DNA of 64,000 bases from Myxocyprinus asiaticus. Taxonomy: Eukaryota; Chordata; Actinopteri; Cypriniformes; Catostomidae. Every line of letters begins with the position of its first letter. Position 1 is the stretch's first letter. The notes beneath the pieces were generated by a model. That model had not been told where the DNA came from and did no database searches. It saw only the letters and a list, made by a program, of their open reading frames with translations. The position numbers and the translations under genes were made by a program. The stretch is from assembly GCF_019703515.2 (NCBI RefSeq), contig NC_059393.1:11922001-11986000 (forward strand). Direction: 5' to 3'. This document shows, one piece after another, positions 26,601 to 33,320 of the stretch.

Positions 26601-27585
26601 CTAATTTATTACTATCTAGAAATGGCAGAAAACATCTTTAAAATCTTTCATCTCCTCTATGATTTAGGCCTATATACAGTGAAAAATCTAGCCCAGAGCA
26701 GGCAAAAAAGAAAAAAGACTTTGCTGGCTGACTTTCTTCATCTCCCAGAGTAAACCAACAACTCTAGCTATTTAATGTTTTTGCAAATGTTTCATAATCG
26801 ATGCTTCAATGAAGAATGTCAAGGGCCTTTTCTTTAAGCATTTTATTAGACTTTCTTGAATTATCTCAATTTCGCATTAAAGTAATAGGTTTATTACAAT
26901 GATGTATGGTTTAACAATTCAAAAGACATATTGCTAATGGACATAAAAAAGAAAGGAAAAAAAAGAAAGAAAAATCAAGAAAATTCTGAGATGTCTTTGC
27001 TTTGCCTTCAGTGAAAATTCAATGTGGGCGACCACCAAGCATGAGCCATGAGAATGCAGATACAAAAGAAATGACAAGGAATGAGTATAATTCAGGAGAG
27101 AAGGTTGAATACGTGTGCTTTGATAAATACATAATGGAGGGTGACAACAACTTCACCTGTGTGCAAGGTGAATGGAGAGGACATTTTACATGTTTAAGTA
27201 AGTACTGACACTGCTGCATATCTATCAGAGGAAATATGTGAAAGGCTTGTGGCTTTTTCACTATATTTTTTTCTTTGCAAGCTTGATGTAATCTTGTAGT
27301 TTTAAGTCATATTTCTGAACAGGTTGGGGTGACGGTCATGTAATGGATTTGCATTGTAACACTGAGAGTCACATGTTGTTTTTTGTTTCAGAGCCCTGTA
27401 CAGTGACAGTAGATGAAATGGACAAAAGGAATATACAATTGAAGAAGGGTGGAAAGGAAAAAATTTTTGCACCACATGGGGATTTTATCACCTTTGTGTG
27501 TCAGTGGTTCAAATATAAAAAAGGCAACACTCCCTTTAGACAAATGTGTCAAAATGGTGTGATGCCTCTTCCTGAGTGTGAATGA
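3064..27585 (+). CDS. cfhl: Complement factor H-like protein, six CCP domains; join of eight exons
   Basis: Join 3064-3133, 13140-13319, 14142-14247, 14344-14420, 15604-15795, 19507-19698, 27012-27197, 27392-27585: 1197 nt, 398 residues, no internal stop. A 23-residue signal peptide is followed by six CCP (sushi) domains, each with four cysteines in the expected spacing. CCPs 1-5 also have the conserved Trp before the last Cys. Factor H family proteins act in plasma, binding C3b/C3d and sparing host surfaces from the alternative pathway. The split second CCP and the C-terminal pair resembling factor H CCP19-20 favour this family over other CCP proteins. Potential N-glycosylation sites are NYS (CCP1), NAT and NIT (CCP4) and NFT (CCP5). 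No transmembrane segment is seen, so the product is predicted to be secreted. Introns carry many transposons. The exon model is inferred without transcripts; alternative splicing cannot be excluded. Confidence 0.8.
3134..4227 (+). other. Start of CFHL intron 1, no gene seen
   Basis: AT-rich sequence after the exon 1 donor. I see no coding segment, repeat border or CCP cysteine pattern here. A short minus-strand ORF near 3940-4176 has no recognisable motif and is treated as chance. Confidence 0.6.
4249..5995 (+). pseudogene. L2-like endonuclease and start of reverse transcriptase, frameshifted
   Basis: Frame one (4249-5355) carries an AP-endonuclease-like domain: [43 protein letters not shown] and [19 protein letters not shown]. 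The usual GDFN box reads RDFN here, which would damage the catalytic site. A second frame (5294-5995) overlaps it and carries the linker and the first reverse-transcriptase box ([20 protein letters not shown]), ending in VPKQ and a stop. The overlap of frames marks a frameshift near 5340. The copy is not expected to be active. Confidence 0.75.
6211..7230 (+). pseudogene. L2-like reverse transcriptase core and C-terminal region
   Basis: The 6211-6966 frame encodes [17 protein letters not shown], then [18 protein letters not shown] and the catalytic [11 protein letters not shown] box, then [17 protein letters not shown] and [15 protein letters not shown]. The usual PQGC motif reads LQDC, a likely inactivating change. 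A frameshift near 6960 moves the C-terminal part ([20 protein letters not shown]) to another frame up to about 7230. The stretch 6000-6210 is reverse-transcriptase coding sequence with several stops. Confidence 0.75.
7567..7854 (-). mobile_element. Gypsy-like LTR fragment
   Basis: The segment resembles other minus-oriented LTRs in the window: CAGGTGAG..., GGAACAGCTGGAAGTGATCAGGGCAG, GGGATTATGGGAAGTGCAGTCC. It ends in CATTACA, followed by GAACTCCCCC, the complement of a polypurine tract. It abuts the L2 tail, so its outer end is uncertain and no target-site duplication was found. Confidence 0.45.
7965..8153. mobile_element. hAT-type MITE, 189 bp, with 8-bp target duplication
   Basis: The left end CAGTGGTTCTCAAACCGGTC and right end, as reverse complement CAGTGATTTTCAAACCTGTC, form terminal inverted repeats of about 34 bp. 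GTATACAG flanks both sides (7957-7964 and 8154-8161), the 8-bp duplication typical of hAT elements. It has no coding capacity, so it must have been moved by another element's transposase. Confidence 0.85.
8237..8634 (-). mobile_element. tRNA-derived SINE, minus orientation, with 13-bp target duplication
   Basis: Reverse copy of the SINE at 2105-2556. Its head (GGATTCGAACTCGCGA, complement of the B box) is at the right end and the tail (TTTTCTCCCCTTTTCACAAT) at the left. TACAAGTAGTCTT occurs at 8224-8236 and again at 8635-8647, a direct duplication from insertion. The A-box end appears shortened compared with the other copy. Confidence 0.85.
9203..12440 (+). mobile_element. hAT transposon, 3.2 kb, decayed, 8-bp target duplication
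   Basis: The element starts CAGAGGAGGGCCGTC and ends, as reverse complement, CAGTGGCGGGGCATG, short imperfect terminal inverted repeats of hAT type. GGATTAAA is duplicated at 9195-9202 and 12441-12448. Between the ends lies a broken transposase gene on the + strand, about 600 bp of leader with a perfect-looking hairpin at 9350-9407, and a 0.5-kb tail. A deleted relative is at 1186-1306. Confidence 0.9.
9837..11919 (+). pseudogene. hAT transposase relic (TTF-type zinc finger / hAT dimerisation family)
   Basis: The frame at 9837-10049 begins [20 protein letters not shown] and includes [21 protein letters not shown] second frame (10130-10567) has [40 protein letters not shown] and, in the next frame, [15 protein letters not shown]. 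Later pieces have [37 protein letters not shown] and, at 11668-11919, [20 protein letters not shown], the hAT C-terminal dimerisation segment. Stops and frameshifts separate the pieces, and a region near 10930-10985 is rearranged. The order matches transposases related to the ZMYM6-like hAT family. The product cannot be active. Confidence 0.85.
12673..13139 (+). other. End of CFHL intron 1, no gene seen
   Basis: AT-rich intron leading to the CCP1 acceptor. The segment near 12760-12850 (TTCTGCCCAGAGCTGACAAA) recurs in diverged form at 29130 and 58515, suggesting that intronic DNA was duplicated along with CCP exons. Confidence 0.5.
13140..13319 (+). CDS. cfhl: CFHL exon 2: CCP domain 1
   Basis: Acceptor CTCACAG at 13133-13139 and donor GTGAGT at 13320 bound 180 bases, phase 1 to phase 1. 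It encodes [35 protein letters not shown] and HEAECT. The four cysteines have CCP spacing, and the Trp sits before the last Cys. NYS is a possible glycosylation site. As the first CCP it should lie next to the mature N terminus. Confidence 0.85.
13521..14057. mobile_element. Harbinger-like MITE in the CCP1-CCP2 intron
   Basis: The left end GGGCCCGTTAAGACCAAACG and right end, as reverse complement GGGGCTGTTTACACCGAACA, are imperfect terminal inverted repeats. The flanks are TAT (left) and TAA (right), compatible with the 3-bp TWA targets of PIF/Harbinger elements but not identical. No coding potential. The ends resemble those of the larger element at 22405-23453. Confidence 0.5.
14142..14247 (+). 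CDS. cfhl: CFHL exon 3: first half of CCP domain 2
   Basis: Acceptor ACATTAG ends at 14141 and donor GTAAGC starts at 14248. It encodes [19 protein letters not shown] and [11 protein letters not shown], the first two cysteines of a CCP. The exon is 106 bases, moving from phase 1 to phase 2. A CCP split over two exons at this position is a known feature of factor H CCP2 and supports the family assignment. Confidence 0.85.
14344..14420 (+). CDS. cfhl: CFHL exon 4: second half of CCP domain 2
   Basis: Separated from exon 3 by a 96-base intron with a long T tract before the acceptor CCCAAG. It encodes [19 protein letters not shown] and HLPECE, the third and fourth cysteines plus the conserved Trp. 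Donor GTACTG is at 14421. The 77 bases restore phase 1. Confidence 0.85.
14421..15603 (+). other. CFHL intron with a MITE fragment near 14935-15055
   Basis: Mostly AT-rich non-coding DNA. At 14935-15055 TTAAAGAGTTAGTTCGCTCA and ACTCACCCTCATACCGTTTC, followed by CTTCTGTGGAACACAAA, match the left arm of the same broad MITE class as the copies at 8757 and 57312, but the right arm is missing. Confidence 0.55.
15604..15795 (+). CDS. cfhl: CFHL exon 5: CCP domain 3
   Basis: Acceptor TTCTTTAG ends at 15603 and donor GTAAGG starts at 15796; 192 bases, phase 1 to 1. It encodes [42 protein letters not shown] and FPKCE, a complete CCP. It is closely similar in plan to exon 6 and to the decayed exons at 25698, 28889 and 62535, so these five derive from one tandemly copied exon type. 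Confidence 0.88.
15796..17625 (+). other. CFHL intron, repeat-poor, no gene seen
   Basis: No coding segment recognised. Around 16640-16820 sequence such as GAACCAAACCAAGGGAGAAA and CGAGCCAGGTGTGAAAACAT resembles the end of a fish DNA-transposon relic, but I could not find paired ends. A poly-A run lies at 16365-16380. Short minus-strand ORFs near 16914-17275 show no domain. Confidence 0.45.
17626..17672. repeat. (TA)n microsatellite
   Basis: Uninterrupted TA dinucleotides. The IYIYIY-type ORF across it is an artefact of the repeat. Confidence 0.95.
18250..18430 (+). pseudogene. Tc1-like transposase N-terminal relic
   Basis: Encodes [20 protein letters not shown], then [20 protein letters not shown], the helix-turn-helix region of the Tc1-like family also present on the opposite strand at 1690-2085. 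Only the first ~50 residues are kept; the sequence then becomes unrelated. No catalytic domain is nearby. Confidence 0.6.
18431..19506 (+). other. CFHL intron, AT-rich, no gene seen
   Basis: Low-complexity A-rich runs at 18600-18640 and 19385-19425. I see no ORF with domain features and no transposon border. Confidence 0.5.
19507..19698 (+). CDS. cfhl: CFHL exon 6: CCP domain 4
   Basis: Acceptor TTTTTCTAG ends at 19506 and donor GTAAGA starts at 19699; 192 bases, phase 1 to 1. It encodes [42 protein letters not shown] and YPKCE. Four cysteines and the Trp are intact. NAT and NIT are possible glycosylation sites. It is the last intact CCP exon before a 7.3-kb intron filled with transposons. 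Confidence 0.88.
20055..20275 (+). mobile_element. 3' fragment of an L2-like LINE
   Basis: ATCACTCTGGACCCCACTCA through CTATCCATCTCATGAACAGT closely matches 48080-48230 in the L2-like element at 45.3-48.6 kb (C-terminal codons and 3' UTR). It is 5'-truncated, the usual outcome of LINE insertion. Upstream sequence 19699-20050 is intron with CA repeats near 19740. Confidence 0.75.
20285..21225 (+). mobile_element. Tc1-like transposon, truncated, with an internal inverted copy
   Basis: The left end (GCAAAAGTTTGCATACCCTG) and a repeat of it near 20486 (CAAAAGTTTACATACCCTTG) are Tc1-type terminal sequence. A transposase frame starts at 20674. No matching right terminal repeat is present. Instead 21190-21224 is the reverse complement, with one mismatch, of 20945-20979 within the transposase gene, showing a rearrangement. 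Confidence 0.7.
20674..21190 (+). pseudogene. Tc1-like transposase, truncated and frameshifted
   Basis: From ATG 20674: [40 protein letters not shown], then after a one-base shift [20 protein letters not shown] and [20 protein letters not shown], with a stop near 20984, then [18 protein letters not shown]. This covers both helix-turn-helix parts with the GRPR linker. A later piece, [20 protein letters not shown] (near 21111-21170), is the segment with the second catalytic Asp, but the DNA before it is deleted. Inactive. Confidence 0.75.
21448..22093 (+). pseudogene. Proline-rich 3' coding region of a Gypsy-like LTR element
   Basis: From 21528 the frame reads [20 protein letters not shown] and continues Pro/Ala/Leu-rich; another frame has [20 protein letters not shown]. 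The minus strand at 43.4-44.8 kb encodes the same kind of sequence, and the nucleotide match (CTCCCACAGCTGTGCTCA) is clear. A purine tract (TTTGGGGGGGAATTC) and an LTR follow at once. It is the 3' part of a retroelement ORF and not a host gene. No protease, RT or integrase is left. Confidence 0.6.
21853..21928 (+). repeat. About 75-bp segment shared with 24803-24889
   Basis: CCAATTGTAATGTCCCATGC and CAGTCTTGTGTCTAGTAAAT recur almost unchanged 2.95 kb downstream, up to TTTTCATCG. In this copy it interrupts the proline-rich Gypsy coding region. Its nature is unknown. Confidence 0.7.
22094..22379 (+). mobile_element. 3' LTR of the Gypsy-like fragment
   Basis: Begins TGTCACGAACTG directly after the polypurine tract and ends TTTGTGTGACA, giving TGTCAC...GTGACA ends over 286 bp. 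It contains ACTACATTTCCCAAGATGCA, a phrase shared in form with other LTRs in the window. The 5' LTR is absent, so a target duplication cannot be checked. Confidence 0.65.
22405..23453. mobile_element. Harbinger-like non-autonomous element, 1.05 kb, TAA target
   Basis: Left end GGGTACATTTACCTGACAAC and right end, as reverse complement GGGGCCATTTACACGACAAT, are terminal inverted repeats. TAA is present at 22402-22404 and 23454-23456, as for PIF/Harbinger insertions. The interior has no transposase-like frame. It lies 25 bp after the Gypsy-like LTR. Confidence 0.7.
24803..24889 (+). repeat. Second copy of the segment at 21853-21928
   Basis: Shares CCATGCGAAACAGTCTTGTG and GGCTACATACC with the first copy, plus a few extra bases (AAAGTCCCGTG). 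The surrounding intron, 23460-24800, is otherwise AT-rich with no gene or repeat border recognised. Confidence 0.7.
24957..25343 (-). mobile_element. Solo LTR, 387 bp, with 5-bp target duplication
   Basis: GTTGA flanks both ends (24952-24956 and 25344-25348). On the minus strand it runs TGTCACAGTCTGTCTCCC...CACCTATGTTACA, with TG...CA borders. It contains the phrase GGCAGTGAACTATTGGAAAT in the position where other minus-strand LTRs here carry similar words. No internal retroelement sequence adjoins it, so it is a recombination-derived solo LTR. Confidence 0.8.
25344..25697 (+). other. Intron with degenerate AAGTCC-type repeats
   Basis: No exon seen. Bases 25555-25625 contain repeated GAGTCCGAGTCAAGTCCG-like words, a low-order repeat. 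The ORF crossing it has no domain. Confidence 0.45.
25698..25885 (+). pseudogene. Decayed CCP exon between CFHL exons 6 and 7
   Basis: Homologous to exons 5 and 6. ATCACCTGCCAGTCAAATGA and CCATTTTCTAAATGTGTAGG match the 3' half, and a plausible donor GTAAGA follows. The Trp codon has become TAG (25861-25863). A frame change near the start separates the first Cys region (ATCACGTGTTCC-like) from GTGGAGGGACTCCCTCCTCC. The upstream AG is weak. Inclusion would end the protein after CCP4, so I left it out of the gene model. Confidence 0.8.
25886..27011 (+). other. Intron with duplicated DNA and a short fish repeat
   Basis: Bases 26005-26120 (CTTCCTGCACCATTTGTGCT, AAATGATACCACAAATTG) match 58855-58945, so the duplicated unit extends upstream of the terminal exon pair. 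Bases 26480-26545 carry CTAGCAACCACCCAGGATAC and TAGCAACTGCATAGCAACAC, a common low-order repeat style. A G/T-rich run at 26355-26390 vaguely resembles telomere repeat but is irregular. Confidence 0.55.
27012..27197 (+). CDS. cfhl: CFHL exon 7: CCP domain 5 (factor H CCP19-like)
   Basis: Acceptor TTGCCTTCAG ends at 27011 and donor GTAAGT starts at 27198; 186 bases, phase 1 to 1. It encodes [43 protein letters not shown] and FTCL, a full CCP. CGRPP near the first Cys resembles the penultimate CCP of factor H. NFT is a possible glycosylation site. A 93%-identical copy is at 59097-59282. Confidence 0.88.
27392..27585 (+). CDS. cfhl: CFHL exon 8: terminal CCP domain 6 (factor H CCP20-like) and stop
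   Basis: Acceptor TTTTGTTTCAG ends at 27391. It encodes [40 protein letters not shown] and LPECE, then TGA at 27583-27585. The four cysteines fit a CCP, but the usual Trp near the last Cys is missing (NGVMPLPEC). The PC...RNIQL start resembles factor H CCP20, which contacts C3d and sialylated surfaces in mammals. The basic KKGGKEK and KYKKGN stretches suit polyanion binding, by inference. No AATAAA lies just downstream, unlike the second copy. Confidence 0.88.
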
Positions 27586-28888
27586 CAATGTGAATACATT
27601 GCTGAAGCATCTGTTGCACCATGACCAAGCAACAACAACTGTAAAGATAATCTGAAAGGAAGGTAGATAACAGATACAGGTACATGAAATATGCTGTATT
27701 ATTGTGGGTAAAAACATATAAACTTTTGTCTTTTGATTCGACTTGGCTTATAGTCTGTTAATATGAACACACAAAAATGTTATAGTATTGTATGCTTGTT
27801 AATAGTGTAAGTTAGGTTATTCCATATGCCTTCCCATGCAGAAATATGTGGCCATGAACTATAATTCAAACATTTTGGAAATGGGCTTTGTACATCAAAT
27901 ACACTCTGATTTGGGAAAATATATGTTGTTGCATACAGTATATGTGCAAGTATGTGACTTCTTTATACATGGTCTGTGATTGATATCTAGCAAACATATT
28001 TGTAAACTTATAATGATGATTTTATTTCTGTTAACATAAATATATTTATATATTAATTTATCATATACTGTATCTTCCCATAATAGGGTGGACATGTTAA
28101 GCTTGACCACATATGACTGAGACCACAAAATCAAAGAAAACATAAATAAAACAAAATAGTTACAAACTTCAAATAACTCAAAATAATTTAGCAGAATGAC
28201 TGATGTCCACCTCGAGTGTGTGTGATGTAATTTCATAACAAAACCATAACAGGTTTCTTTATTGCTTTCATAACAGGTTTCTGTATGGGTTTAACCTAAA
28301 AAGGATGTAAATGTCAAATGGATCTGAAATATTAATTTACATTGGTGGAGGGGAATCCCTCAAATTCTGAGATGGCCTTCTCATTTCAAATGTCCACCAC
28401 ACACCACTGCTTTGCAGGTTCTCTGCACCTTAAGTGTATGAGAGATTTGAAATGCAACATTAGTTAAAATAGTTCAAATGTGATTCTTCTCTGAAATGGA
28501 TTACTATTTTATGTACGTCATTGTACAAAAAAAAAAAAAAAAAAATTGAAATTATAATGAGCATTGATTATTTTAGATTATTTATTAGATTATATAAATG
28601 TTATTGAATGATTTCTGAAATAATCTCATATTTGACTAACGCATGCAGTACAATAGTATGCCCAGTATGTTGTTGTAAGTCATTTTGCAATGAAGCCTTC
28701 TGTAATATTAAAAGTCAGCCATTTCATTGGAACATGAATCGTTTCAGTTTACTGCATTAAATATGAATCTGTAGATGACAACTTGTTGTATCCTATAACA
28801 TAAGTTCAGACTGCCTATCATTGTTTATATATTGTTGCATGTTCAGAAATAGGTTAAAAATAAATGTATATTTGCTTCTTTCCTATAG
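27586..28888 (+). other. Spacer downstream of the CFHL stop, part of a duplicated unit
   Basis: No gene seen. Bases 27780-28330 match 49715-49995 (TAGTATTGTATGCTTG, GATTTGGGAAAATA, TATGGGTTTAACTT-like words). Bases 28360-28760 match 55340-55920 (CTCTGAGATGGCC, ATGTTGTTGTAAG). Poly-A at 28530-28545. Confidence 0.6.
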
Positions 28889-29080
28889 AAGTGACCTGTC
28901 AGGAGAAAGAACTCAATAATGTTCAGATTTTAGTTGGACATCCAGGTACCACTCCACCGTATAAATCTGGACAAATCTTGGTTTTTCGATGCACCGATGT
29001 GAATATGAATATGTACGGTCAATGAACAATTGAATGTCAGTCAAATGGAAAATGGGATAAGCCATATCCACAATGTGAAG
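28889..29080 (+). pseudogene. CCP pseudoexon with in-frame TGA and lost donor site
   Basis: Acceptor TTTCCTATAG ends at 28888. In the expected phase it reads VTCQEKELNNVQILVGHPG, GQILVFRCTDVN and MYGQ, then TGA (29023-29025), then TIECQSNGKWDKPYPQCE. All four cysteines and the Trp remain. The donor is GTT-less (AAGTTAAG where AAGGTAAG is expected). It lies downstream of the stop of the first gene, so it probably belonged to a second tandem gene copy. The copy at 62535-62712 has TGA at the same codon. Confidence 0.85.
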
Positions 29081-29889
29081 TTAAGACATACTACTCTAAT
29101 GTATTAGTTTTATGTATTATAATACACACAAAAATCCTGAACTGGCAAATATTAACTTTCTTTGACTTGACCTTTGACTGGTTAATGTGTTTACATGCTA
29201 TGCAAAATCAGCATAATAGGCAAAATTCAACCTAAGCTGTTTGTGACACTGATAAAGGAATGCCATTTAATGCATTTACATGACCACACATGTTGTCGAC
29301 TTGTTAAGCATTATCGGTGTAAGACGTGCATGTAGCCGCACTCTTTGTTAAAGACCCCATGAAACTGCTTGACAAGTACAGTTTTCTTTCCTGAGCTGAA
29401 ATAGGAAGGTGGGACATATTAACAACCTGGTCTCACAGAGTCATGTTACTATACCTAAATATTTACAAAATGATTTTTACGTGGCTAGTTGTACCTATCG
29501 CAGATGTTTCCTGGTAAAATAAACACTAGAGGTGCTACAACAATGGCTGTTATTCCCTTTAAATCAAATCACAAGTAAAAAGTAGGGATACACCAATGTA
29601 TCGGTCACCGATATTTATCATCCAATTAATGACCAAATAAAGCCACCACCCTTTCGGTTATAAGCATGAAAATGCTGATATGAAAAACCGATGGTTTATT
29701 TACAATTAATTATCAACACACTTTGTTAAAACTCTGTGAATTCAAATGCACAATCCAGAAATAATAATATCCCAAAAATTTAGAAGGGTTGGCACTCCAA
29801 AGAACATGTAATATTTAATTTAAGTGAAACCGGACTTCCCTCAATATCACGGTGTGACCCATTTGATTTCTACTGAAAATGTTCTAGTT
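29081..29889 (+). other. Intergenic stretch, no gene seen
   Basis: Bases 29130-29155 (AATCCTGAACTGGCAAATAT) repeat the phrase found near 12770 and 58515. The rest is AT-rich without recognisable features. Confidence 0.45.
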
Positions 29890-32800
29890 TTAAGCGTTGT
29901 GGAGGAAGTCAAACCTCTTGACCAGACAGCCCCAACATTATAAACAGCCCAGAGGAGGAAAAGAGAGGTTACATTTTTCAAATTACACATCACCGCTAGG
30001 CTCACCCGGATGTGTCCTACAGCCAGCGGAGCCAATTGTGGGATTTGATGTAACTCTACCCAAGCTGAGTGAGATCAGGCAAGGGGTAGAAAAAGCCAAG
30101 ACAACTAAAGCCCCAGGCCTGAAAGGGATACCTTATAGGTTGTATAAGAGGTGCCCAACAGTTCTTACACTGTAATGGAGACTACTGTGAGTTTCCTGCA
30201 AGAAGCAGCGCATACCCCCGGAATGGTGAATGGTAGTGGCCATCTTTATACCCAAAGAACAGGAATCCACCAACATAAGTCAGTTTAGGAGTATTGCTCT
30301 GTAGCAAATTAGCTTCAAAAGGGAATTATTTATAATTAATTATAACTGGTTATAATTAATAATAAATATTTAGATTAGATCTTAGAATTAACTGTAGCAG
30401 AATCGATATTACAATTATCTGATCTGTCCGTCCACCGAGCATACAATATAATTATTCATCAATTCTAGGAAGATTACTTTCCTGGCCAAGGAACAATAGC
30501 CTTCCTACTTATACAGTGCTAGCAGTAGTTTAGCATGTAGCAAGGAGCAACATTCAGTGACTTTGAATTGTGAGCGGAACACAGAGACAATCAATTGTGA
30601 ATATAAGGGATTTAATAAATGAAACTATAACTAACATACAAACAAACTAAGCAAAACATACATATATAGAATGAAGGAAAGTAAGGAAAGGAGAGAGAAG
30701 AGCAAAGAATGGCAGTATTTCACATCAATTAACCACAACCTAAATGAGAATCATCAGAGGCACAATTCACCTTAAAAGGGGTTCAAACTTAAACGCGCAT
30801 CTAATCAGTTGTAAATGGTTACTTGCATTGGTTTGTTGCTGAATAAGAGTCTTGATGCGGTAGACGAGGTTCTCGACGATTTCTTTAGGAGTGAGTTGAA
30901 GAAGTCCACAGCAAATCCACAAAGTTATTTGAAGGTAAACACTGCCAGAAGGTTGAACTCAAGAGGAGAGTTTTGGAGTGTGTTGGTCTCAAGAAGAAGA
31001 GTTTTGAGCGATGATTAGTCTGCGTTCTGGAGTTTTAATAGTTCATTGCCGCACCCATTTTGTGGGTGGAGTGGCCAATCAGAGGCATGCATTTTGAGCG
31101 GGAGAGACATCCTTTGTCTCCGTTTATGGCCCATTCGCATTTTATTGCTGATCTGGACCGCTAGTGCAGCTTTTAATTCAAAACATAGTAAGAATTGTTC
31201 GATGCATTTCACGATCACATGGTGTACATTATTGTGTGAGAAATAAAGAGAAGATCATTTTGATACCAAGAAGGTAACCTCCAGACGATATTAAAGCAGA
31301 GATACACTCATACACTTGAATATAGGCATTTAACGTCTAACTAATACAAGTAAAGGGTTTTAACTAAGTTAATATAATAGGGGAATATACATACGACACA
31401 CGCATATAGCAGATACATTTATAACTGCTTACTATGGCCTAAATAGAGAAAATGTCTTTAGGTGTGTGTGTGACGTGTATTGGAATTACTGGAGACAGAC
31501 AACTGCTCTGGTGCCTGGCATGGGGGTCACCCCCCTTTCTGTGGAATGTGTTTGAAGCTTGATGGAGACACTCCAGAGGCGACCTGTTTTAGCATCCTTT
31601 TGATAGTGATAAAGACCATCTGCAATTTAGCACCCATATAAATGTAAACACGGAGGCCAGGTCAGTAATTTATATGCAAATGTCAAAAGGCTAAAAGGGT
31701 TTTTTTTAAACAAAGTGTAATTAGCCATCACTGATCTTACACAGACGTTACAGCTCTATTGAATGTGGAGGGAAAGTTTTTCTTTTCGGTGGTAGCAAGG
31801 AGGATGTCTGATTACCTCCTGAAGATTAGATACATAGACACAAGCTGCCAGAAGGTAGGCATACCTGGCTTTCCTGGATGTATGGAGCATGTGTCAGTAA
31901 TATGGGAGCAGATCCAGTCTGCCAAGAGAGACAAGAAAGACCTCCATGTAGTCTGGCTGGACCTGGCAAATGCCTATGGATCGATTACACACCAGCTCGT
32001 CAGCTATGCACTGGAGTTTTTACATGTACCTGAGTGTATTAAGAGCTTGGTAGATAGTTACTAGGGGGACCTGAAAATATGTCATGCAATACAGGATTAC
32101 ATAACTGGATGGCAGCAACTGGAAAAAGGAATTGCGATGGGATGTTCAATCTCTCCCATCCTGTTCACAGCTGCATTCGAGATCATCCTAATTGGAGCCA
32201 GACAGTTGGCCTGAGGAATCCGTGCACCATTGGGGTGAGATTTCCAGCACTGTGCAGCTATATGGATGATGTCACAAGCATCCTCCAAACTGCTGCATGT
32301 ACAAACAGGCTCTAAAAAAGTCTGGAAGAGCTTCTGCCATGGGCCAGTATGAAGATCAAGCCAGCCAAGTCATGTATCCTTTCTATTCATAAGGAGATTA
32401 GAAGTGACCAGATATATTGTTTGAGGTGGATGGTGAAAGAATCCCGGTGCTGGCAGAACAGCCCATTCAATATTTAGGGAGAGAATACACAGCAGAAACG
32501 TCAGATAAACACATGGCAGGGTTGGTTCTGAAGCAGCTGAAAGAAGGCTTGGATAAGATAGATAGTTGTCATCTCCCAGGTAAATACAAGATCTAGTGTT
32601 ACCAGATTACATTGTATCATCCCCTGATGTGGCCACTAAAATGTGTGAGATCACTGCAGCGGCAGTGGCAAGAATGGACACCAAGGCCAACAGTTACACC
32701 AAGAAGTGGCTGGGCTTGCCACGTTGTTTTTCAGACATAGCATTATTTGGAAGAAATGCCTTACAACTACCATTAAAGTTCATCACCCTGGAATACAAGC

Positions 32801-33320
32801 AGGAGAAGATCAGGCTGTTTTTAGAACTAAGGGAATAGACTGTCCAGTCAGTCAGGGCTTGTCAAGCCCAGGACCGAACAGACCGCGTCTTGAAGACAGA
32901 AGAGGCTGTAACAGGGCAGTTTCAAGACAGAAGCAACAAGAGATTTTTAGAAGAACCCAATCAGGAATAGCAGGCCTTGGATGGGGGATGGCTCCCAAAC
33001 GGTGGTCAGCAGACTCTAAAAAACAGAAGAAAGCGATGGTAGTGACAGAAGTAACTGAGAACTACCTAAGAAGGGTATATGATTCGAGCAGTCAGCCAGA
33101 AGCAGCAGCAAGGGCTCTGGACAGTATGGGAAATTGCATCTAATAGAGTTTTAGGATGGGCTGACCTGTGGAAGATACGCCAGGCCAGGCAAAAATTTCT
33201 AATAAGATCCACCTATGACACTCTTTCAAGCATTAGATTTCGTAAAATTATTCGGTACAATGGGGCTAAAGGCACCCCTTTAGGAAGTTTGCTTTTTCCA
33301 TGGTCACAAAATGTATCAAG
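29890..33320 (+). pseudogene. LINE-type reverse transcriptase relic, split by a solo LTR
   Basis: Pieces in several frames: VEKAKTTKAPGLKGIPYRLY (30090-30150), FIPKEQESTNISQFRSIAL (to 30299), then after the LTR LLNVEGKFFFSVVARRMSDY, VWLDLANAYGSITHQL, LEKGIAMGCSISPILFTAA, the catalytic YMDD box (32259-32270), GLPRCFSDIALFGRNALQLP and FLIRSTYDTLSSIRF. The order (fingers, palm A box with D, GxxxSP, YMDD, thumb and C-terminal) is that of a single-ORF non-LTR retrotransposon, possibly R2-related. Many stops make it inactive. No zinc-finger head or restriction-like endonuclease core was recognised. Confidence 0.65.
30300..31752. mobile_element. Solo LTR, 1.45 kb, inserted into the RT relic
   Basis: The RT codons ...QFRSIAL and LLNVEGK... 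are interrupted exactly here. The insert begins TGTAGCAAATTAGC and ends ACAGACGTTACA, so its ends are inverted (TGTARC). GCTC is repeated at 30296-30299 and 31753-31756, a 4-bp target duplication. A long LTR with 4-bp duplication fits a retrovirus-like or Gypsy-like source. There is no coding region; ORFs inside are short and featureless. Confidence 0.8.
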
